DNA of 64,000 nt from Delftia tsuruhatensis NBRC 16741 (GCF_001571325.1 NZ_BCTO01000010.1:305605-369604), one strand, 5' to 3'. Shown: positions 46,233 to 55,327, counted from the stretch's first letter. The notes: generated by a model from the sequence alone, not told the origin. Translations and numbers: made by a program.

Positions 46233-47702
46233 GTGGAGTCTTTGATCGCGTCCAGTGTGGATTTTGAGCACATGTTCGAACTGGCCCCCGTCTCGCTATG
46301 GCTGGAGGACTACAGCGCGCTCAAGCGCCTGCTCGACCAGTGGCGAGCACAGGGCGTGACCGATCTGCAGGCGCATTTTTCTGCCCATCCGCAGGCACTG
46401 CAGCAGTGCAGTGCCGCGCTCAGGGTGGTTCGCGTCAACCAGCGCACGCTGGACCTGTTCGGCGCCGCGGACCAGCAGACCTTTCTCGACAGCCTGGGCC
46501 AGGTGTTCCGTGACGACATGCATGCTGGCCTGGCCTGCGAGCTGCAGGAGCTTTGGAAGGGCTCGCCGACTTTTGCCAACCGCACCGCCAACTACACGCT
46601 GGACGGGCGCCGGCTGGACGTGCAGATCCGTGGCCGCATCCTGCCCGGCCATGAGGAGCTTTGGGACTGCGTGCTGGTGTCGCTGGAAGACGTGACGGCC
46701 GAGATGCGCAGCACGCGGCAGCTGCACCGCAGCGAGCAATACTCGCGCGACCTGTTCGAGTACTCGCCCGTGTCGCTGTGGGTCGAGGACTTCAGCTCCA
46801 TCAAGCGCCTGCTCGACGATGTGCGCGCCCAGGGCATCAGCGATTTCGCCACCTTCCTCAAGGTGCATCCGGAATTCATCTCGCGCTGCATGCAGGAGAT
46901 TCGCGTCATCGACGTGAACCGCCAGACGCTGCGCATGTTCGGTGCCACCGACAAGCTGCAGCTGCTGAGCCGGCTGGGCCGCATCTTCCGCGATGAAATG
47001 ATCGACTCCTTTGCCGATCAACTCCAGGACCTGTGGAACGGCAAGCTCGTGCAGCACCGCGAAGTGGTGAACTACGCGCTGTCGGGCGACACGCTGCACA
47101 TCCACATGCAGCTGGCCGTGCTGGACGGCCATGCGGACGACTGGGGGCTGGTGCTGCTGTCCCTGGTGGATATCACGGCACGCAAGAAGGCCGAGGCCTA
47201 TCTGGAATACCTGGGCAAGCACGACGTGCTCACCCAACTGCGCAACCGCGCCTTCTATATCGAGGAATTGAACCGCCTGGCGCGCAAGGGGCCGTGGCCG
47301 CTGGCCGTGATCGCCATCGACATGAATGGTCTCAAGGAGGCCAATGACGAGCATGGCCATGCCGCAGGCGACGACATGCTTCGCCGCGTGGGCGAAGTGC
47401 TGACCAAGGCCGTGGATGCGCCCGCTTGTGCGGCACGCGTGGGCGGCGACGAATTCATGGTGCTGCTGCCAGCCTCGGACGAGCGCGGCGCCGAAGCCGT
47501 CAAGGAGCGCATCCTGTCCCTGCTGGAGCTCAACAACCAGTTCTATCCGGGTCAGCTGGTCAGCCTGTCCATGGGCGTGGCCTGTTGCAACGAGGGCAGC
47601 CAGCTGGAGGCCACCGTGTCACGCGCGGACCAGGCCATGTATGCCGAAAAGGCGCGCTACTACAAGGAAAAAATGCTGGACCGCCGCGCGGGCCGGGCAT
47701 AG
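46233..47702 (+). CDS. Diguanylate cyclase with two tandem PAS-like domains
   Basis: A 489-residue soluble c-di-GMP synthase candidate. The start is GTG 46233, chosen because CGGAGG lies 6 nt before it; CATAAT at 46208 is a -10 candidate. Two PAS-like domains (about residues 10-140 and 155-285) are duplicates: LAPVSLWLEDYSALKRLLD and YSPVSLWVEDFSSIKRLLD, each followed by RAQG and an HP motif. The GGDEF domain (about 320-480) has an intact GGDEF in RVGGDEFMVLL. There is no RxxD inhibitory site five residues upstream, so product inhibition is unlikely. No membrane helix, so it senses a cytosolic signal. Confidence 0.92.
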   Translation: MESLIASSVDFEHMFELAPVSLWLEDYSALKRLLDQWRAQGVTDLQAHFSAHPQALQQCSAALRVVRVNQRTLDLFGAADQQTFLDSLGQVFRDDMHAGLACELQELWKGSPTFANRTANYTLDGRRLDVQIRGRILPGHEELWDCVLVSLEDVTAEMRSTRQLHRSEQYSRDLFEYSPVSLWVEDFSSIKRLLDDVRAQGISDFATFLKVHPEFISRCMQEIRVIDVNRQTLRMFGATDKLQLLSRLGRIFRDEMIDSFADQLQDLWNGKLVQHREVVNYALSGDTLHIHMQLAVLDGHADDWGLVLLSLVDITARKKAEAYLEYLGKHDVLTQLRNRAFYIEELNRLARKGPWPLAVIAIDMNGLKEANDEHGHAAGDDMLRRVGEVLTKAVDAPACAARVGGDEFMVLLPASDERGAEAVKERILSLLELNNQFYPGQLVSLSMGVACCNEGSQLEATVSRADQAMYAEKARYYKEKMLDRRAGRA

Positions 47703-47730
47703 ACGCCCGGGATCCCGGGAGCAGTGGCCT

Positions 47731-48963
47731 TCAGGCCTCCGAGGCATGCCGCCCGATTTCGGGCCAGCGGTGATGCAGGTAGATCCACGACGCCAGCCCG
47801 ATCAGCATCATGCTGATCGAGCCCAGGGCCAGCAGCACCGTCGAATGCATCACCAGAGGCGCCAGCACGCCGGCCACGATGCCATTGGCCGTGGAGCCCA
47901 CCACGGCCTGCAGCGATGAGGCCAGGCCGCGCCGCTCGGGATGGATGTCCAGCACCAGCAAGGTCACGACGGGCACCATCATGGCCCAGCCGAAGGCGAA
48001 CACACCCACGGGAATCAACGCCCAGCTCACATGGGCAGGCCAGATCAGGTTGGCAACCAGGTTGACGATGGACACCACGAACATGATCACGAAGCCGTGG
48101 CGGATCTGGTGCTTGGGTGGAATGCGCCCGGCCAGCCGGCCGCTCACCCAGGCGCCGCCCATGATGCCCGAGATCGAAATCACGAAGAACCAGAAGAACT
48201 GCTGCGGCTGCAGGTGCAGCAGGTCGCCCAGGAAGGCGGGGGCCGACAGCACGTACAAAAACATGCCGTTGAAGGGCACGCCGCTGGCAAAGGCCAGCAG
48301 CACAAAGCGCGGATCGCTGCACAGCGCCTTGTAGCCCTGCATCAGTGGCTTGAACCGGAAGGGCTGGCGCTGCGCCTGCGGCAGAGACTCGGGCAGAAAG
48401 CGCCAGTTGATGCTCCACAGCAGCACGCCCACCAGCGTCAGGAACCAGAATACGGCCGCCCAGCCCAGGTGCACGAACAGCCAGCCGCCCAGCACCGGCG
48501 CCAGCGCCGGGGCAATGCCGAAGAAGATGGTGATCTGGGCCATCACGCGCTGGGCCTGGGCAGGCGGAAACAGGTCGCGCACCACGGCGCGCGACACCAC
48601 GATGCCGGCGCCCGTGGACAGTCCCTGCAGCGCCCGGAACAGCACCAGCTGCGTGATGTTCTGCGACAGCGCGCAGCCTGCCGAGGCCAGCGTGAACACG
48701 GCCAGTCCCCATAGCACCACGGGGCGGCGGCCAAAGCTGTCGGCCATGGCGCCATGGAAAAGGTTCATGAAGGCAAAGCCGAACAGATAGGCCGACAGCG
48801 TCTGCTGCATCTGCAGCGGCGTGGCGTTCAAGGCCTGGGCGATGCCCGAGAAGGCCGGGATGTAGGTATCGATCGAGAACGGCCCCAGCATGCCCAGGAT
48901 GGCAAGCAGGACGGCCAGGGCCCAGCGCGGGCCCTGCCAGAGCGGGGAAACATTTTGTGGCAT
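47731..48963 (-). CDS. Bcr/CflA-family MFS drug efflux transporter
   Basis: A 410-residue 12-helix major-facilitator transporter of the Bcr/CflA branch (bicyclomycin and chloramphenicol efflux in the reference members). MLGPFSIDTYIPAF in helix 1, the motif A loop DSFGRRPVV, and the motif C region IAPALAPVLGGWL are present. The substrate here is unknown. It is divergent from the TRAP binding protein gene at 49231, and the 267-bp gap carries a cluster of inverted repeats. Confidence 0.92.
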   Translation of the reverse strand: MPQNVSPLWQGPRWALAVLLAILGMLGPFSIDTYIPAFSGIAQALNATPLQMQQTLSAYLFGFAFMNLFHGAMADSFGRRPVVLWGLAVFTLASAGCALSQNITQLVLFRALQGLSTGAGIVVSRAVVRDLFPPAQAQRVMAQITIFFGIAPALAPVLGGWLFVHLGWAAVFWFLTLVGVLLWSINWRFLPESLPQAQRQPFRFKPLMQGYKALCSDPRFVLLAFASGVPFNGMFLYVLSAPAFLGDLLHLQPQQFFWFFVISISGIMGGAWVSGRLAGRIPPKHQIRHGFVIMFVVSIVNLVANLIWPAHVSWALIPVGVFAFGWAMMVPVVTLLVLDIHPERRGLASSLQAVVGSTANGIVAGVLAPLVMHSTVLLALGSISMMLIGLASWIYLHHRWPEIGRHASEA

Positions 48964-49111
48964 GCAGGCGAGGCGGTTGTGCGCTGCAGGCGGGCCACAG
49001 GCGCAGAAGAGGGCCGCACACTCATGCGTCTGCGGCAGGGTGACACTGTAGCGGCTTGGCTGGAATCCGGTGTGACGGATGGCTTGGCGAATGACCTGGG
49101 CGATGGAATGG

Positions 49112-49158
49112 ATCGATAGTTTGTATCTAAATGATATAAATATCGATAGAATTTATCT
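49112..49158. promoter_or_regulatory. Cluster of three GATA/TATC inverted repeats
   Basis: In an AT-rich 50-bp island lie GATA-N5-TATC at 49115-49127, GATAT-AA-ATATC at 49133-49144 and GATA-N5-TATC at 49145-49157. The first and third lie inside a 17-bp imperfect direct repeat (ATCGATAGTTTGTATCT and ATCGATAGAATTTATCT) spaced exactly 30 bp. This looks like a multi-site operator. It is 73 bp from the TRAP gene start and about 150 bp from the MFS start. Confidence 0.6.
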
Positions 49159-49230
49159 TTTCCGCCCGCATGCACAGGTCCGCCGTCGGGTGGATGGCAT
49201 GGTTCTGGGCGCTTTCGCCAAGGATCTTTC

Positions 49231-50229
49231 ATGACTGTTTCTCGCCGCACGTTGATATCAGGCCTGGCTCCGGCCGCGTTGCAACTGACCGCCGGCGCTG
49301 CCTGGTCCAAGGGCCACCGGCTGCAGCTGTCGGCGGCCTATGGCGATGGCATCTTCCACACGCAGAACCTGCGCAATTTCGCGGCACGCGTGGGTGCCGA
49401 CACCCGGCAGTCGCTGGAGATCGAGGTGGTGTCCGGCTCGGCGCTCAAGCCCATGGCGCAGGTGCTGCCTGCGCTCAAGCGCAATGACCTCCAGTTCGGC
49501 GAAGTGCTCATGTCGTCCTGTGCGGATATCCACCCGCTGCTGGCCATGGACTCGCTGCCTTTCATGGTGCGTGGCTTTGACGAGGCCGCGCGCCTGTGGC
49601 AGTTGACCCGCCCCGTGCTGCAGGAGTTCTTGCTGGCCCAGCAGGGCGCGCGCCTGCTGTTTGCCGTGCCCTGGCCGGCGCAGGGTCTCCTGAGCCGGCG
49701 CCCGGTCCACAGCATCGCGGATCTCAAGGGCCTCAGGCTGCGTGTGCAAAGCGATGCGACCAAGCGGTTGGCCGAGCTCTGGGGGGCGCAGCCGGTGGTG
49801 ATTGCCGCAGGCGATCTGGGTGCCGTTGTGGAGCAAGGTGGCATCGATGCCATGATTACCTCCAGCGCCACGGGCGCCGACATCCAGGCCTGGAAGGCCA
49901 TGAAGGTGTTTCTGGATATCAAGGCCTGGATTCCCAAGAACATGCTTTGCGTCAGCGAACTTGCCTGGAGGGGCTTCACCGAGCCCGAGCGCCAGGCCAT
50001 CGGCCGCGCTGCCGAGTCGGCTGAAAAAGAGGGCTGGGCGCTGGCCCAGCAGGCCGATGAGCTGGGCAAGAAGATCCTTGCCGATAACAAGGTGTCCGTG
50101 GCCGCGCCTTCGGCGGATCTGCGCCACATGCTGGATTTGGTGGGCGAGCGCTTTGGTCGCGAGTGGGTAGCCAAGGCCGGCAGCAGCAATATGTCGGTGC
50201 TGATGGAGTACAACAAGAAAAGGCACTGA
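49231..50229 (+). CDS. TRAP transporter solute-binding protein, DctP family (orphan)
   Basis: A 332-residue periplasmic binding protein. Residues 1-27 form a signal peptide with paired arginines (SRRTLISGLAP), so Tat export is possible. The mature part has the TRAP DctP pattern: VSGSALKPMAQVLPALKRNDLQFGEV, FAVPWPAQGLLSRRPVHSIADLKGLRLRV with the conserved Arg that contacts carboxylates, and NMLCVSELAWRGF. No DctQ or DctM membrane genes are nearby, so its transporter is elsewhere. AAGGAT is the ribosome site. Confidence 0.9.
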   Translation: MTVSRRTLISGLAPAALQLTAGAAWSKGHRLQLSAAYGDGIFHTQNLRNFAARVGADTRQSLEIEVVSGSALKPMAQVLPALKRNDLQFGEVLMSSCADIHPLLAMDSLPFMVRGFDEAARLWQLTRPVLQEFLLAQQGARLLFAVPWPAQGLLSRRPVHSIADLKGLRLRVQSDATKRLAELWGAQPVVIAAGDLGAVVEQGGIDAMITSSATGADIQAWKAMKVFLDIKAWIPKNMLCVSELAWRGFTEPERQAIGRAAESAEKEGWALAQQADELGKKILADNKVSVAAPSADLRHMLDLVGERFGREWVAKAGSSNMSVLMEYNKKRH

Positions 50230-50254
50230 GCGCCGGTGCGCTGAGTGCCTTTTT
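50222..50254. terminator. Terminator overlapping the DctP stop, probably also ending the tRNA transcript
   Basis: GGCACTGAGCG (50222-50232) pairs with CGCTGAGTGCC (50239-50249), one G-G mismatch, followed by TTTTT. It includes the stop codon. On the minus strand TTTTC follows, so it can also end the tRNA-Lys transcript. Confidence 0.8.
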
Positions 50255-50265
50255 CGGGGTGTTGG

Positions 50266-50341
50266 TGGTGGGCCCTGAGTGATTCGAACACTCGACCAAC
50301 GGATTAAGAGTCCGCTGCTCTACCAGCTGAGCTAAGAGCCC
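50266..50341 (-). tRNA. tRNA-Lys (CUU), copy 1
   Basis: A 76-nt cloverleaf with encoded CCA. Acceptor GGGCTCT pairs with AGGGCCC; anticodon loop CTCTTAA gives CUU; T arm GAGTG-TTCGAAT-CACTC. It is identical to the two copies upstream on the minus strand. Confidence 0.97.
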
Positions 50342-50388
50342 CACGTATTTCTGCGTGGCTGCCTGAAGAGATCAGGCAAAGGAATTCT

Positions 50389-50464
50389 TGGTGGGCCCTG
50401 AGTGATTCGAACACTCGACCAACGGATTAAGAGTCCGCTGCTCTACCAGCTGAGCTAAGAGCCC
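50389..50464 (-). tRNA. tRNA-Lys (CUU), copy 2
   Basis: Same 76-nt gene with encoded CCA. The 47-nt spacer to copy 1 has a GCCTGA-N5-TCAGGC hairpin that may guide processing. Confidence 0.97.
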
Positions 50465-50519
50465 CCTCGGGTATTCCGAAGGAATCAGCCTGGATGAATC
50501 CAGGCTGAAAAGGAATTTT

Positions 50520-50595
50520 TGGTGGGCCCTGAGTGATTCGAACACTCGACCAACGGATTAAGAGTCCGCTGCTCTACCAGCTGAGCTAAGAGCCC
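50520..50595 (-). tRNA. tRNA-Lys (CUU), copy 3
   Basis: Same 76-nt gene and the first to be transcribed. The 55-nt spacer to copy 2 has a CAGCCTGG-N6-CCAGGCTG hairpin. Confidence 0.97.
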
Positions 50596-50730
50596 CAAAA
50601 ACAAGTCTGCGCTGCAAACGAGACCGCAATTATGCGGCATTTTTGGCATGCTTGCAGGAAGACACGCCAATTTTTTGGTTCATGGCGCGATCTGGGCATG
50701 CGCGGCCTGCGTGACGTCGGGAACGTAGGC

Positions 50731-50757
50731 ACAAAAAAAGGCGGCCGAAGCCGCCTT
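50731..50757 (-). terminator. Terminator of guaC
   Basis: On the minus strand an 8-bp stem (AAGGCGGC with GCCGCCTT) and TTCG loop is followed by a T tract. It lies 16 bp past the guaC stop. Confidence 0.92.
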
Positions 50758-50773
50758 GCCTTGGTGTCTGCGC

Positions 50774-51751
50774 TTACATCAGCAGATGTTCGCCTGCGTT
50801 GTCACCGCCCAGGATCACGTAGTTGACCTTGCGGATGTCCATCAGCTTCTTGCCGCCCGAGTAGCTGATGGAACTTTGCACATCCTGCTCCATCTCGATC
50901 AGGGTGTCGGCCAGAAGTCCCTTGACGGGCTCGAGGATGCGCTTGCCTTCGACGTGCTTGTACTCGCCCTTGTTGAAGTCCGAGGCCGAGCCGTAGTACT
51001 CCTTGAAGCGCTGGCCGTTTTCCTCGACCGTCTGGCCCGGCGATTCCTCATGGCCCGCGAACAGCGAGCCGATCATCACCATGGTGGCGCCAAAGCGCAC
51101 GCTCTTGGCGATGTCGCCGTGGCTGCGGATGCCGCCGTCGGCAATGATGGGCTTGGTGGCCACGCGCGCACACCACTTGAGCGCCGACAGCTGCCAGCCG
51201 CCCGTGCCGAAGCCCGTCTTGAGCTTGGTGATGCAGACCTTGCCGGGGCCGATGCCGACCTTGGTCGCGTCGGCGCCCCAGTTCTCCAGGTCGATCACGG
51301 CTTCGGGCGTGCCCACGTTGCCGGCGATCACGAAGGACTTGGGCAGCTTTTCCTTGAGGTAGCCGATCATGTTCTTCACGCTGTCGGCATGGCCGTGGGC
51401 GATGTCGATGGTGATGTATTCGGGGCACAGGCCTTCGGCGACGAAGCGGTCCACGGTGTCGTAGTCGGGCTTCTTGACGCCCAGCGAGATGGAGGCGAAG
51501 CAGCCCTTGCCCTGCATCTCGCGCACGAACTGCACGTTGTCCAGGTCAAAGCGGTGCATCACGTAGAAGTAGCCGTTGCGGGCCAGCCAGGTGCAGATGC
51601 TTTCATCCACCACCGTCTTCATGTTGGCCGGCACGGCCGGGATGCGGAAGGACCGACCGCCCAGCTCCACGCTGGCATCACACTCCGAGCGGCTTTCCAC
51701 GCGGCACTTGCGCGGCAGCAGCAGGATGTTGTCGTAGTCGAAGATTTCCAT
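50774..51751 (-). CDS. guaC: GMP reductase
   Basis: A 325-residue IMPDH/GMPR-family barrel. It lacks the CBS pair of IMP dehydrogenase and is of GMP reductase length. The catalytic cysteine is Cys173 in [31 protein letters not shown] and [14 protein letters not shown] form the phosphate site. It converts GMP to IMP with NADPH in guanine salvage. The leader carries a terminator-like hairpin at 51878-51910, a candidate for control. Confidence 0.94.
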   Translation of the reverse strand: MEIFDYDNILLLPRKCRVESRSECDASVELGGRSFRIPAVPANMKTVVDESICTWLARNGYFYVMHRFDLDNVQFVREMQGKGCFASISLGVKKPDYDTVDRFVAEGLCPEYITIDIAHGHADSVKNMIGYLKEKLPKSFVIAGNVGTPEAVIDLENWGADATKVGIGPGKVCITKLKTGFGTGGWQLSALKWCARVATKPIIADGGIRSHGDIAKSVRFGATMVMIGSLFAGHEESPGQTVEENGQRFKEYYGSASDFNKGEYKHVEGKRILEPVKGLLADTLIEMEQDVQSSISYSGGKKLMDIRKVNYVILGGDNAGEHLLM

Positions 51752-51877
51752 TTGATTCCAAGCTCCATGAAAGGTCGCGGCAGGAACATCCCTCCGCGAT
51801 GGGGCGCTTGGCTTGGAGGCCGGTCTTGCGGGCGGCGCGGGCGGGCCGCGTCGCCAGGGCGGCTGTGGCCCGGGCAC

Positions 51878-51923
51878 AAAAAACCGGACCGCAAGAAACT
51901 TGGGCCCGGTGATTGATTCTATA
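51878..51923 (-). promoter_or_regulatory. Promoter box and terminator-like hairpin in the guaC leader
   Basis: On the minus strand TATAGAAT (51923-51916) is followed by ACCGGGCC, an inner CAAG-TTT-CTTG stem, GGTCCGGT, then five T (51882-51878). The stem includes a G-U pair that only works in the minus-strand RNA, supporting that orientation. It is about 130 nt before guaC. If transcription starts just after the -10, the hairpin is the 5' end of the mRNA; if it starts further upstream (TATAAC near 51969-51964), it could act as an attenuator. Confidence 0.5.
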
Positions 51924-52057
51924 CGTTGCCGGCGGCGGGCCCGGGCGCCCTGTCGATATAGCGGTTATAGCAATGGCGTTATGGACCGGGAAGATGCGCT
52001 GCATGTGTCGAATGCGGGAAATGCAGCATGGCTTTCCCCGCAGGCCGGGGCGCTTCC

Positions 52058-52063
52058 TACAAT
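52058..52063 (+). promoter_or_regulatory. -10-like TACAAT close to the uvrD start
   Basis: TACAAT lies 6 nt before the ATG at 52070, without a ribosome site. Expected transcription would begin at the A of the start codon. Confidence 0.45.
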
Positions 52064-52069
52064 GCCGGG

Positions 52070-54538
52070 ATGTTCCCGATCGATCTGCTCGACGGCGCCT
52101 CCGGTGCCGCACCCGCCTCCAACTCCCCTTTGCTGGCCAACCTCAACGAGGAGCAGCTCGCTGCCGTCACGCTGCCGGCCGGCCATGCGCTGATCCTGGC
52201 CGGCGCCGGCTCGGGCAAGACGCGGGTGCTGACCACGCGCATCGCCTGGCTGCTGCAGACGGGCCAGGCCACGCCGGGCTCCATCCTGGCCGTGACCTTC
52301 ACCAACAAGGCGGCCAAGGAAATGCTGGCGCGCCTGTCGACCATGCTGCCCTACAACGTGCGCGGCATGTGGATAGGCACCTTCCACGGCCTGTGCAACC
52401 GGCTGCTGCGTGCCCACCACCAGGCGGCAGGGCTGTCGTCCACCTTCCAGATCCTGGACACGCAGGACCAGCTGTCGGCCGTCAAGCGCCTGTGCAAGCA
52501 GTTCAACGTGGACGACGAGCGCTTCCCGCCCAAGCAGCTGCAGTACTTCATTGCCGGCTGCAAGGAAGAGGGCATGCGCCCCGGCGACGTGGTGGCCAAT
52601 GACCCGGACACGCGCAAGAAGGTCGAGATCTACCAGCTCTACGAGGAGCAGTGCCAGCGCGAAGGCGTGGTCGATTTCGGCGAGCTGATGCTGCGCTCCT
52701 TCGAGCTGCTGCGCGACGACGCCGCGCTGCGCGCCCACTACCAGCGGCGCTTTCGCCACATCATGGTCGACGAGTTCCAGGACACGAACAAGCTGCAATA
52801 CCAGTGGCTCAAGCAATTGGCGGGCGACGTGGTGGATGGCCGCCTGCATGCCCTGGGCAGCGTGATCGCCGTGGGCGACGACGACCAGAGCATCTACGCC
52901 TTTCGCGGTGCGCGCGTGGGCAACATGCAGGACTTTGTGCGCGAGTTCGATGTGCGCCAGCAGATCAAGCTGGAGCAGAACTACCGCTCCTACAGCAACA
53001 TCCTGGACTGCGCCAACGCGCTCATCAGCCACAACAGCCAGCGCCTGGGCAAGAACCTGCGCACCACCCAGGGCCCGGGCGAGCCCGTGCGCATCTACGA
53101 GGCGCCCACCGACATGGCCGAGGCGCAGTGGATGGTCGAGGAAATCCAGCAGCTTGTGAAAAAGGACGGCTGGCAGCGCCAGGAAATCGCCGTGCTCTAC
53201 CGCAGCAATGCGCAAAGCCGGGTGATCGAATCGCAGCTGTTCAATGCCGCCATTCCCTACCGCGTGTACGGCGGGCTGCGCTTTTTCGAGCGCGCCGAAA
53301 TCAAGCATGCGCTGGCCTACCTGCGCCTGCTGGAGAACCCGCACGACGACACCAGCTTTTTGCGCGTGGTGAACTTCCCACCGCGCGGCATCGGCGCGCG
53401 CAGCGTGGAGACGCTGCAGGACGCGGCGCGCAGCGCGGGCTGCTCGCTGCACGATGCCGTCTCGGCGGTGCCGGGCGCGCCGGGCGCCAAGCTCGCAGGC
53501 TTTGTCGCCAAGATCGACGTGCTGCGCGAGCAGACCCAGGGCCGCACGCTGCGCGAGATCATCGAGGCCATCGAGGAAGAAAGCGGCCTGCTCGAGCACT
53601 ACCGCAACGAAAAGGAAGGCGCCGACCGCATCGAGAACCTGCAGGAACTCGTGAACGCGGCCGAGAGCTTTGTCACCCAGGAAGGCTTTGGCCGCGATGC
53701 CGTGGCCCTGCCGCTGGACGAGCACGACGGCGCCAGGGCGCTGACGCAAAGCCCCGCCAGCCAGGGCCTGGACCCTGCGCTGCCGTTGCTGGACACGCCG
53801 CTCACGCCGCCGGCCGGCACCGTGGCCGGCATGGTCGATGCCGATACCGGCGAGACCCTGTCGCCGCTGGCCGCCTTCCTGACGCACGCGGCGCTGGAGG
53901 CTGGCGACAACCAGGCCCAGGCAGGCCAGGACGCCGTGCAGCTGATGACCGTGCATGCCTCCAAGGGCCTGGAGTTCGACGCCGTCTTCATCGGCGGCGT
54001 GGAGGAGGGCCTGTTCCCGCACGAGAACGCCATGATGGACCGGGGCGGCCTGGAGGAAGAACGCCGCCTGGCCTATGTGGCCATCACCCGCGCGCGCAAG
54101 CGCCTGTACCTGAGCCATTCGCAGACGCGCATGCTGCACGGGCAGACGCGCTACAACGTCAAGAGCCGCTTCTTCGACGAGCTGCCTGAAGAGGCGCTCA
54201 AGTGGATCACCCCCAAGCAGGGCGGCTTTGGCAGCTACGCGCCCCGCCCCGGTGGCGGCGGTGGTGGCGGCTATGGCTCACGCGATCGCGGCGGCTTCGG
54301 CAGCAAGGCCGAAGGCTGGCGCAGCGAGGTCTTCGCCAGCCCGCCCGTGCCGCCGCAAAAGGCCGACCCGGGCCACGGCCTGCGCGTGGGCCTGAACGTG
54401 TTCCACAACAAGTTCGGCGAAGGCAAGGTGCTGGCCCTGGAAGGCACGGGCGACGACGCGCGTGCCCAGGTCAGCTTTGGGCGCCACGGCACGAAGTGGC
54501 TGGCGCTGTCCATTGCCAAGCTCACGGTCGTGGAGTGA
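52070..54538 (+). CDS. uvrD: UvrD/PcrA-family DNA helicase
   Basis: An 822-residue SF1A 3'-5' DNA helicase for repair and fork clearing. Q motif LNEEQLAAV, Walker A GAGSGKTRVL, motif Ia TFTNKAAKEML, motif II MVDEFQDTN, motif III GDDDQSIYAFRGA, motif IV EQNYRS, motif V TVHASKGLEFDAVFIGG and motif VI YVAITRARKRLYL are all intact. A Gly-rich linker (PGGGGGGGYGSRDRGG) precedes a tudor-like C-terminal domain (FGEGKVLALEGTG) that in relatives binds RNA polymerase. ATG 52070 fits the TACAAT placement. Confidence 0.93.
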   Translation: MFPIDLLDGASGAAPASNSPLLANLNEEQLAAVTLPAGHALILAGAGSGKTRVLTTRIAWLLQTGQATPGSILAVTFTNKAAKEMLARLSTMLPYNVRGMWIGTFHGLCNRLLRAHHQAAGLSSTFQILDTQDQLSAVKRLCKQFNVDDERFPPKQLQYFIAGCKEEGMRPGDVVANDPDTRKKVEIYQLYEEQCQREGVVDFGELMLRSFELLRDDAALRAHYQRRFRHIMVDEFQDTNKLQYQWLKQLAGDVVDGRLHALGSVIAVGDDDQSIYAFRGARVGNMQDFVREFDVRQQIKLEQNYRSYSNILDCANALISHNSQRLGKNLRTTQGPGEPVRIYEAPTDMAEAQWMVEEIQQLVKKDGWQRQEIAVLYRSNAQSRVIESQLFNAAIPYRVYGGLRFFERAEIKHALAYLRLLENPHDDTSFLRVVNFPPRGIGARSVETLQDAARSAGCSLHDAVSAVPGAPGAKLAGFVAKIDVLREQTQGRTLREIIEAIEEESGLLEHYRNEKEGADRIENLQELVNAAESFVTQEGFGRDAVALPLDEHDGARALTQSPASQGLDPALPLLDTPLTPPAGTVAGMVDADTGETLSPLAAFLTHAALEAGDNQAQAGQDAVQLMTVHASKGLEFDAVFIGGVEEGLFPHENAMMDRGGLEEERRLAYVAITRARKRLYLSHSQTRMLHGQTRYNVKSRFFDELPEEALKWITPKQGGFGSYAPRPGGGGGGGYGSRDRGGFGSKAEGWRSEVFASPPVPPQKADPGHGLRVGLNVFHNKFGEGKVLALEGTGDDARAQVSFGRHGTKWLALSIAKLTVVE

Positions 54539-54562
54539 GGGCCGGGCCGTCGTGTCCGGCGG

Positions 54563-55198
54563 TCAGGGCTTGACTTCGAAGCTCAGCGTGGTGGTGTGGC
54601 GCACGTCGGTGTACTTCTTTCCGTCCAGCGTGACCGAGCCGTTGTCCACGCGCGCCGTCACCTCCAGCACGTACAGGCCCGGGAAGTAGGGCTTGAAGCT
54701 CACCGTGCCGTCCTGCGATGGCGTGAGCGTGCGGTACCAGCCCTCGCTGGTCTGCACATTGACCTGGCTGGCCGCGACCTTGCGGCCCTTGAACACCAGC
54801 TGGAACGTATCGCCGCCCGCCGTGGTGGGCACCAGCTCCAGGTCGTTCACGGCCTTGGTGTCGTTGCGGCCGAAACGGGCCTGGTAATAGGTCAGCACGC
54901 CATTGGCGCCGGGGCGCGTGGCGGCGATGCGCACATCGCCCTGGCCTGCGTCCGCGGTGAAATGATTGGCCTCGGCCTTCAGGGGAAGGCTCTTGCCGTC
55001 GGGCAGGACCTGCTTGGCGTCCTCCAGGGCCGGCAGCTGTTGCAGCGGCTTGCGCAGTTCTCCGGCATAGGCCCGGGCCTGTCCTGCGTCCTGCTGCAGC
55101 CAGAGATAGTCGGCATGCGCGGCCGGCACCGCCAGGGTGGCAGCGGCCGCCAGCCATGCGGAGGCCGTGCTGCGAAGGATGCGGGAAGCTGGGGTCAT
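54563..55198 (-). CDS. Periplasmic DUF4198-like protein
   Basis: A 211-residue exported protein. The signal peptide (about 1-30) ends AAHA-DY; the mature N-terminus DYLWLQQ resembles DUF4198, a beta-sandwich family found beside nickel, cobalt and TonB-linked uptake genes. The C-terminal domain has GWYRTLTPSQDGTVSFKPYFPGLYVLEV. No transporter is nearby. A Fur-like site lies 130 bp upstream. Identification of the family is moderate; the function is unknown. Confidence 0.6.
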   Translation of the reverse strand: MTPASRILRSTASAWLAAAATLAVPAAHADYLWLQQDAGQARAYAGELRKPLQQLPALEDAKQVLPDGKSLPLKAEANHFTADAGQGDVRIAATRPGANGVLTYYQARFGRNDTKAVNDLELVPTTAGGDTFQLVFKGRKVAASQVNVQTSEGWYRTLTPSQDGTVSFKPYFPGLYVLEVTARVDNGSVTLDGKKYTDVRHTTTLSFEVKP

Positions 55199-55327
55199 GG
55201 AGTCTCTCCTGTGGTGTGGCTCTGCGTGCGCCTGCCGGGCCTTGAGGGGCGTGATCCGGCGGGGCTGAAGATGGTGCGATGGCGGGCTAGCGACGCCGCA
55301 ATGCATCAGAAATTATAGCGACCAGGT

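Noticed and set aside
50266..50595. Three regularly spaced direct repeats resembling a short CRISPR array
   Set aside because: Each 76-nt repeat folds as tRNA-Lys with CCA and the spacers differ in length.
50230..50773. tRNA cluster as an attachment site of a genomic island
   Set aside because: No integrase, no partial tRNA copy at a distance, and flanking genes are ordinary.
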